Assembly: GCA_030446945.1 (NCBI GenBank)
Contig: JAUJMI010000132.1
Coordinates: 1 to 8,680 of the forward strand
DNA length: 8,680 nt
Reading direction: 5' to 3'
Origin: Longimicrobium sp.
GTDB lineage: Bacteria > Gemmatimonadota > Gemmatimonadetes > Longimicrobiales > Longimicrobiaceae
Part shown: piece after piece, positions 4,416-8,680 of the stretch
How positions within the stretch are numbered: the stretch's first letter is position 1
How the letters are laid out: each line of letters begins with the position of its first letter
Translations under genes and position numbers: made by a program
The notes under the pieces: model-generated
Databases searched by the model: none
Told to the model about the DNA's origin: nothing
The model's input: only the letters and a program-made list of their open reading frames with translations

Positions 4416-5734
4416 GTACAGTAGAGCTGACCGATGTAGGCGCGGATGGGACTTTCAGGAGCTCCATCCCGCCGCGCCCGCATCGCCCCCACCAGAGCGT
4501 CCCCCGTGCTCGCCGCCCGCTCGGATAAGAAGCTATTCCGTTTCGGCGAGTCGGCGGAAAACCCCGGTGCAATCTCCTCCTCCATCATCTTGATCTGAAC
4601 CGCGTCGTGAATGGCTTCGGCGCGCAGGATGAACTCGCTTTCCTGTCGCCTGTGCGCAATCCGCAACGCATCCAGTGCAACCATGGACGCGCGATCCCAG
4701 TAGCCCAGCGACTCCGCCGCGAGCGCCAGGTGGATCATCGCCACCGCATGTCCTTCTTCGCTGGGCAGCTGGCGCAAATTAACGAGCGTCTCGGCCCAGG
4801 CGGATTCAAAGATCTTGACCCAGCCCGCGCCCGCCGCCGCCCGGGTGAGGTTTGAGAAGAGGAGGAGCCGTGCTCGCGGCTCCCAGAGGTGTTCCACCAG
4901 TCCGAGAAGCACCTCCGCCGCCTCCGCAAAACGTCCGGGTCGCTCCATCCAGAACCAGGCGACATCGTGCGCCAGCGCGTACACCTGGCCGTGCCCGGGC
5001 CCGTACGCCGCGAGCGCGTCCGACACGTAGTTCATCGCAGCCTCTTCGTCCTCTGCGTCGAAGCTCATTCCGGCTAAGTCGTACAGCGCGTCGCCCTCCA
5101 GGGTGCGGAGGTCGTGGCGGCGGGCGATGCGCAGGCAGAAGCCGTGGAAGCGGCGGGCCAGGGGGAGGTTGCCGCGCTGGCGGTACAGGTTGCCGAGCCC
5201 CGACGCGCAGAGCGCCGCAACCTCCCACTGCCCGGCGGCGCGCGACTTCCTGTGCGCCCATTTGAGCCAGGGCTCGGCCAGGTCGTACAGCGCCAGCTTC
5301 CGTGCGAGCCGCCCGACGTGGTAGCCGAGGTGCGGCCGCTCCGGGTCCATCTCCTCGGCGAGCGCAAAAAAGGACAGAGCCGTGCGGCAGGCGCCCATCC
5401 CCTCGGCCCAGAGCCCCAGGTGGGCGCACCCCAGCACCAGGCCGTCGCGCGTGTCGTCGTCGGGGCGCGTCTCGCGGAGGAGGCGGGTCATTCCGCGCAG
5501 GGTGGTGCGCAGCTCGGGGACGGCGTCGAGGAGCTCGCCGCTCTCGCCCATCAGCAGGATCCCGGGCAGCTCGTCGCGGGCGTCGATGCGGCCGCGCACG
5601 TTGCGCAGCATCTGCCAGAGTGCGACCCCGGCATCGCCGTTCCCCGCCGCCTCCATCTCGTCCAGCACGAAGAGATAGGGGATGCGGACCGTGCCGTTGA
5701 GTGCTTCGGGGGATGGGCGCGGGGGGTGTTCCAT
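4412..5734 (-). CDS. TPR-like helical repeat protein, function unknown
   Basis: The 440-residue product is almost wholly alpha-helical with tetratricopeptide-like repeats. The clearest is at 173-206 (AALCASGLGNLYRQRGNLPLARRF, then HGFCLRIARR); others lie near 116-150, 214-245 and 330-362. TPR superhelices bind peptides or proteins. No signal peptide, membrane segment, DNA-binding helix or enzyme motif is visible, so it is likely a cytosolic adaptor or sensor. The N-terminal 100 residues are unassigned; the C-terminal 50 look disordered before ending RAYIGQLYCT. The ATG at 5732-5734 lacks a clear Shine-Dalgarno; an in-frame TTG at 5902 would add 56 residues encoded by spacer-like DNA and is rejected. 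The gene may be leaderless. Its stop overlaps the stop of the repeat lipoprotein gene by 4 nt, tail to tail. Confidence 0.75.
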   Translation of the reverse strand: MEHPPRPSPEALNGTVRIPYLFVLDEMEAAGNGDAGVALWQMLRNVRGRIDARDELPGILLMGESGELLDAVPELRTTLRGMTRLLRETRPDDDTRDGLVLGCAHLGLWAEGMGACRTALSFFALAEEMDPERPHLGYHVGRLARKLALYDLAEPWLKWAHRKSRAAGQWEVAALCASGLGNLYRQRGNLPLARRFHGFCLRIARRHDLRTLEGDALYDLAGMSFDAEDEEAAMNYVSDALAAYGPGHGQVYALAHDVAWFWMERPGRFAEAAEVLLGLVEHLWEPRARLLLFSNLTRAAAGAGWVKIFESAWAETLVNLRQLPSEEGHAVAMIHLALAAESLGYWDRASMVALDALRIAHRRQESEFILRAEAIHDAVQIKMMEEEIAPGFSADSPKRNSFLSERAASTGDALVGAMRARRDGAPESPIRAYIGQLYCT

Positions 5735-6085
5735 GGGGTCGGCTATGCGGTGTAAGGGTTGGCCCAGAATGAGTCCACAAACGCGAAAGGTAAAGGGGAC
5801 GAAGTGGCCGCGCCAGAACCGCGATGCCTCGCGAACCCGGACACTCCGGACAGGCGTGGCGGTCTGGATGCTGTGCGGTAGCGGGTGAACCCCTTGCAAC
5901 AACGGCGGGAAGCCTGCCTTCGCAGGCTGTGTGGCCGGGTTGGTGCGGAGCGGTGGGGAGTGTGTGGGGGCAGGGGTGGCGGTGCCGAGGGCGGCGGCCG
6001 AGGCGGGGGAGAGGGTGGGCGCGATGAATCGCGCCCCTACGAGATCCGCGCGTAATGCACGGATGCATGCGTGCGCCCCTCCCCC
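5735..6085. other. Gene-free spacer with repeat elements
   Basis: No gene is supported. It should contain the promoter of the TPR gene, but no convincing -35/-10 pair is seen. A 7-bp hairpin (AGCCTGC/GCAGGCT, 5911-5928, 4-nt loop) lies mid-spacer. The right third is copy 2 of the dispersed palindromic element, which touches the cheB stop codon. Confidence 0.6.
6017..6085 (-). repeat. Dispersed palindromic (REP-like) element, copy 2
   Basis: Read on the minus strand, this has GGGGGAGGGGCG (6085-6074), ACGCATGCAT (6072-6063) and GATC-x-CGTAG followed by the same 20-bp palindrome (6036-6017) as copy 1. Only an internal stretch of roughly 15 nt differs. It begins directly after the cheB stop codon. 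Both copies lie 3' of a gene and point the same way relative to it (recA for copy 1, cheB here). Confidence 0.75.
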
Positions 6086-7140
6086 TCAGTCCCCCGCCTG
6101 CTCCAGCAGCCGCGCCTCGCGCGTCTCCACGGCGCGCTCGGCTTCCTGGCCCGCGGCGAGGCCCAGGTTGCGCAGCACCTCCAGAATCACCCGCGCGCGC
6201 AGGTCCGCCTCGTTCGCCTGGTCTGTGAAGCGGTCGGCCGATACGTCGCCGCCGCGGGCGCGGAGGCGGTCGGCCATCCTGCGCGAGAGGACGGCGCGCT
6301 CCTTGAGCGCCATCATCGCCGTCCACAGGGCGGACTCCACGGCGTCGCCCTGGTGCGCCAGCAGCGACTCCACGCCGTAGGCATGCCCCACCCGGCAGCG
6401 GTAGCGCACCACCTCCGCCTCCTGGATCTCGAAGAGCGAGCCGTGGCACCCCGGGCAGCTGTAGCCGGAGGGAGTGCCGGGCCGGTCGTCGTCCTCCAGC
6501 GCGTCGAAGTCCATCTCCGCGATGTCGGCCTCTTTGTCCAGTCGGTTCGGCACGGGAGGCTCCGTACCGGGAGGGGGGCTGGTCGCGAGCTCCACCACGG
6601 TGGCGGAGATCCGGTCCAGCGGCACGACGTGGTCGGCGCCCACCACCGTCAGCGCGCTCCCCGGCATCCCGCGGTGCAGAGCCTCATCCGGGTCCTGCAC
6701 CACGGCGGCGCCTCCACGCGCGCGCACCGCGCCCAGCCCGACCGTGCCGTCGTCCAGGTTGCCGGTGATGACCACGGCTGCCACGCGGCGGCCGTAGGCG
6801 CCCGCGGCGCTGCGGAAGAGGGTGTCCACCGCCGGGCCGTGCCCGTTCTCGCGCGGCCCGCGGGTCAGCCGGATGCGCCCTCCCCCAGCAGGAGGTGGTG
6901 GTCCGGCGGGGCCACGTAGATGGTGCCGTGCTCGATGGGGCCGCCGTCGGACGGGTGCACGGCGGTGAGCGCGCCGGCCCGGGTCAGGATGTGGGGGAGC
7001 ACGCTGGTGCTGTACGGGGGAAAGTGGACCACCTCGAAGATCGCCGCCGGCAGCTCCGCGGGTAGCCCCGCCACGATCTGCGTCATCCCCTCCACCGCCC
7101 CCGCCGACTCGCCCATCACGATGATGTCCCGTCCAGTCAC
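6086..7140 (-). pseudogene. cheB: CheB-type protein-glutamate methylesterase with zinc-ribbon tail, one frameshift
   Basis: CheB removes methyl groups from (and deamidates) receptor glutamates, opposing CheR. After repair of one missing base in the C run at 6878-6880 the product is 351 residues. The methylesterase domain (about 1-187) keeps the catalytic triad: S12 (GESAG), H39 (VVHFPP) and D131 (TGNLDDG). There is no N-terminal receiver domain, so it is not phospho-regulated like enteric CheB. An acidic linker leads to a zinc-ribbon-like motif (C229-x2-C232 ... C249-x3-H253, in YRCRVGHAYG) and a helical tail to 351. GTG at 7140 is chosen because GGGAG lies 7 nt upstream and the domain starts there. 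The change is a single base in a homopolymer, so it may be a sequencing error in a live gene. It is divergent from the CheR gene. Confidence 0.85.
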
Positions 7141-7147
7141 TGAATCG

Positions 7148-7152
7148 CTCCC
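7148..7152 (-). promoter_or_regulatory. Ribosome-binding site supporting the GTG start of cheB
   Basis: GGGAG on the minus strand, 7 nt before the GTG at 7140. In-frame starts further upstream (ATG at 7176, GTG at 7230) have no such site and would add residues not expected before the CheB domain. Confidence 0.5.
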
Positions 7153-7201
7153 GAGAGCTTGCCCATCGGCACCCATCCACGCGCGGCGGGCGGCAATTCC
7201 C

Positions 7202-7323
7202 GTGCACGGACGTTTACAGTTGCTTGACACGGAGGGGCGCGCGGGCGACTGTTACTTCCTGTCCACATCCGCCACGCTGGAGCAGATCGCCGGCCGCATC
7301 GTACAGGCCGTCACCCAGAGCGC

Positions 7324-7327
<4 letters not shown>
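7202..7327 (+). other. Short open frame ending in ATGA overlap with the CheR start
   Basis: A frame from a GTG at 7202 to the TGA at 7325-7327 could encode about 41 residues ending CYFLSTSATLEQIAGRIVQAV plus TQSA. The TGA overlaps the CheR ATG (ATGA), the usual geometry of translational coupling, and CheR has no clear Shine-Dalgarno of its own. The upstream part of this frame is antisense to cheB and not protein-like. It could be a short leader peptide, the remnant C-terminus of a lost gene, or chance. Confidence 0.25.

Positions 7328-8680
<1,353 letters not shown>

Noticed and set aside
5735..5902. TTG-initiated extension of the TPR protein
   Set aside because: The added stretch looks like spacer DNA and has no ribosome-binding site.
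4806..6449. Long minus-strand open frame overlapping the TPR and cheB genes
   Set aside because: It is an out-of-frame Arg/Pro/Gly-rich translation of both genes and the spacer between them.
7224..7229. TTGACA as a -35 box for cheR
   Set aside because: No acceptable -10 hexamer lies 16-18 nt downstream; the nearest candidate is 20 nt away and weak.

Overview
This is a GC-rich window (roughly 70% G+C by eye) from a bacterium. The gene style suggests Gemmatimonadota, perhaps a Longimicrobium-like lineage: small lipoproteins with Gly-Ser-Gly-Asn motifs, a CheB with a zinc-ribbon tail, a CheR-PAS hybrid, and spacers rich in palindromic repeats. That placement is inference; no rRNA or other decisive marker is present.

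Layout. 1-822 (+) is the C-terminal three quarters of a recA reading frame, broken by three frameshifts and one stop codon. 823-1192 is a gene-free spacer packed with hairpins. 1193-1561 (-) is a single-domain response regulator, and 1640-2704 (-) upstream of it is a cytosolic GH84-type beta-N-acetylglucosaminidase. 2705-3008 carries a large palindromic repeat element (2778-2942) and a rho-independent terminator (2951-2988) serving a small membrane protein (3009-3281, -). A Gly/Arg/Tyr-rich low-complexity protein follows (3431-3886, -). Divergent from it is a small exported, probably lipid-anchored protein (4137-4415, +) with three copies of a Gly-Trp-Ile-Gly-Ser-Gly-Asn motif. Its stop overlaps the stop of a convergent TPR-like protein (4412-5734, -). 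5735-6085 is another repeat-bearing spacer. The right end holds a frameshifted CheB methylesterase (6086-7140, -) divergent from a CheR methyltransferase-PAS-coiled-coil protein (7324 onward, +), which runs off the window.

How the genes fit together. CheB and CheR are opposing enzymes that remove and add methyl groups on receptor glutamates. With the nearby response regulator they suggest a chemosensory or related signalling locus, although no receptor, CheA or CheW is visible. The middle block (membrane protein, Gly/Arg/Tyr-rich protein, repeat lipoprotein, TPR protein) is the least explained. The lipoprotein/TPR pair is the best candidate for an undescribed system, for example a secreted repeat-motif peptide and a TPR protein that binds it, but this is speculative.

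Quality note. Single-base disruptions in homopolymer runs (two in recA, one in cheB) could be sequencing errors. The recA copy also has a 5-nt loss, a stop codon and changes at conserved residues, which are harder to explain that way.
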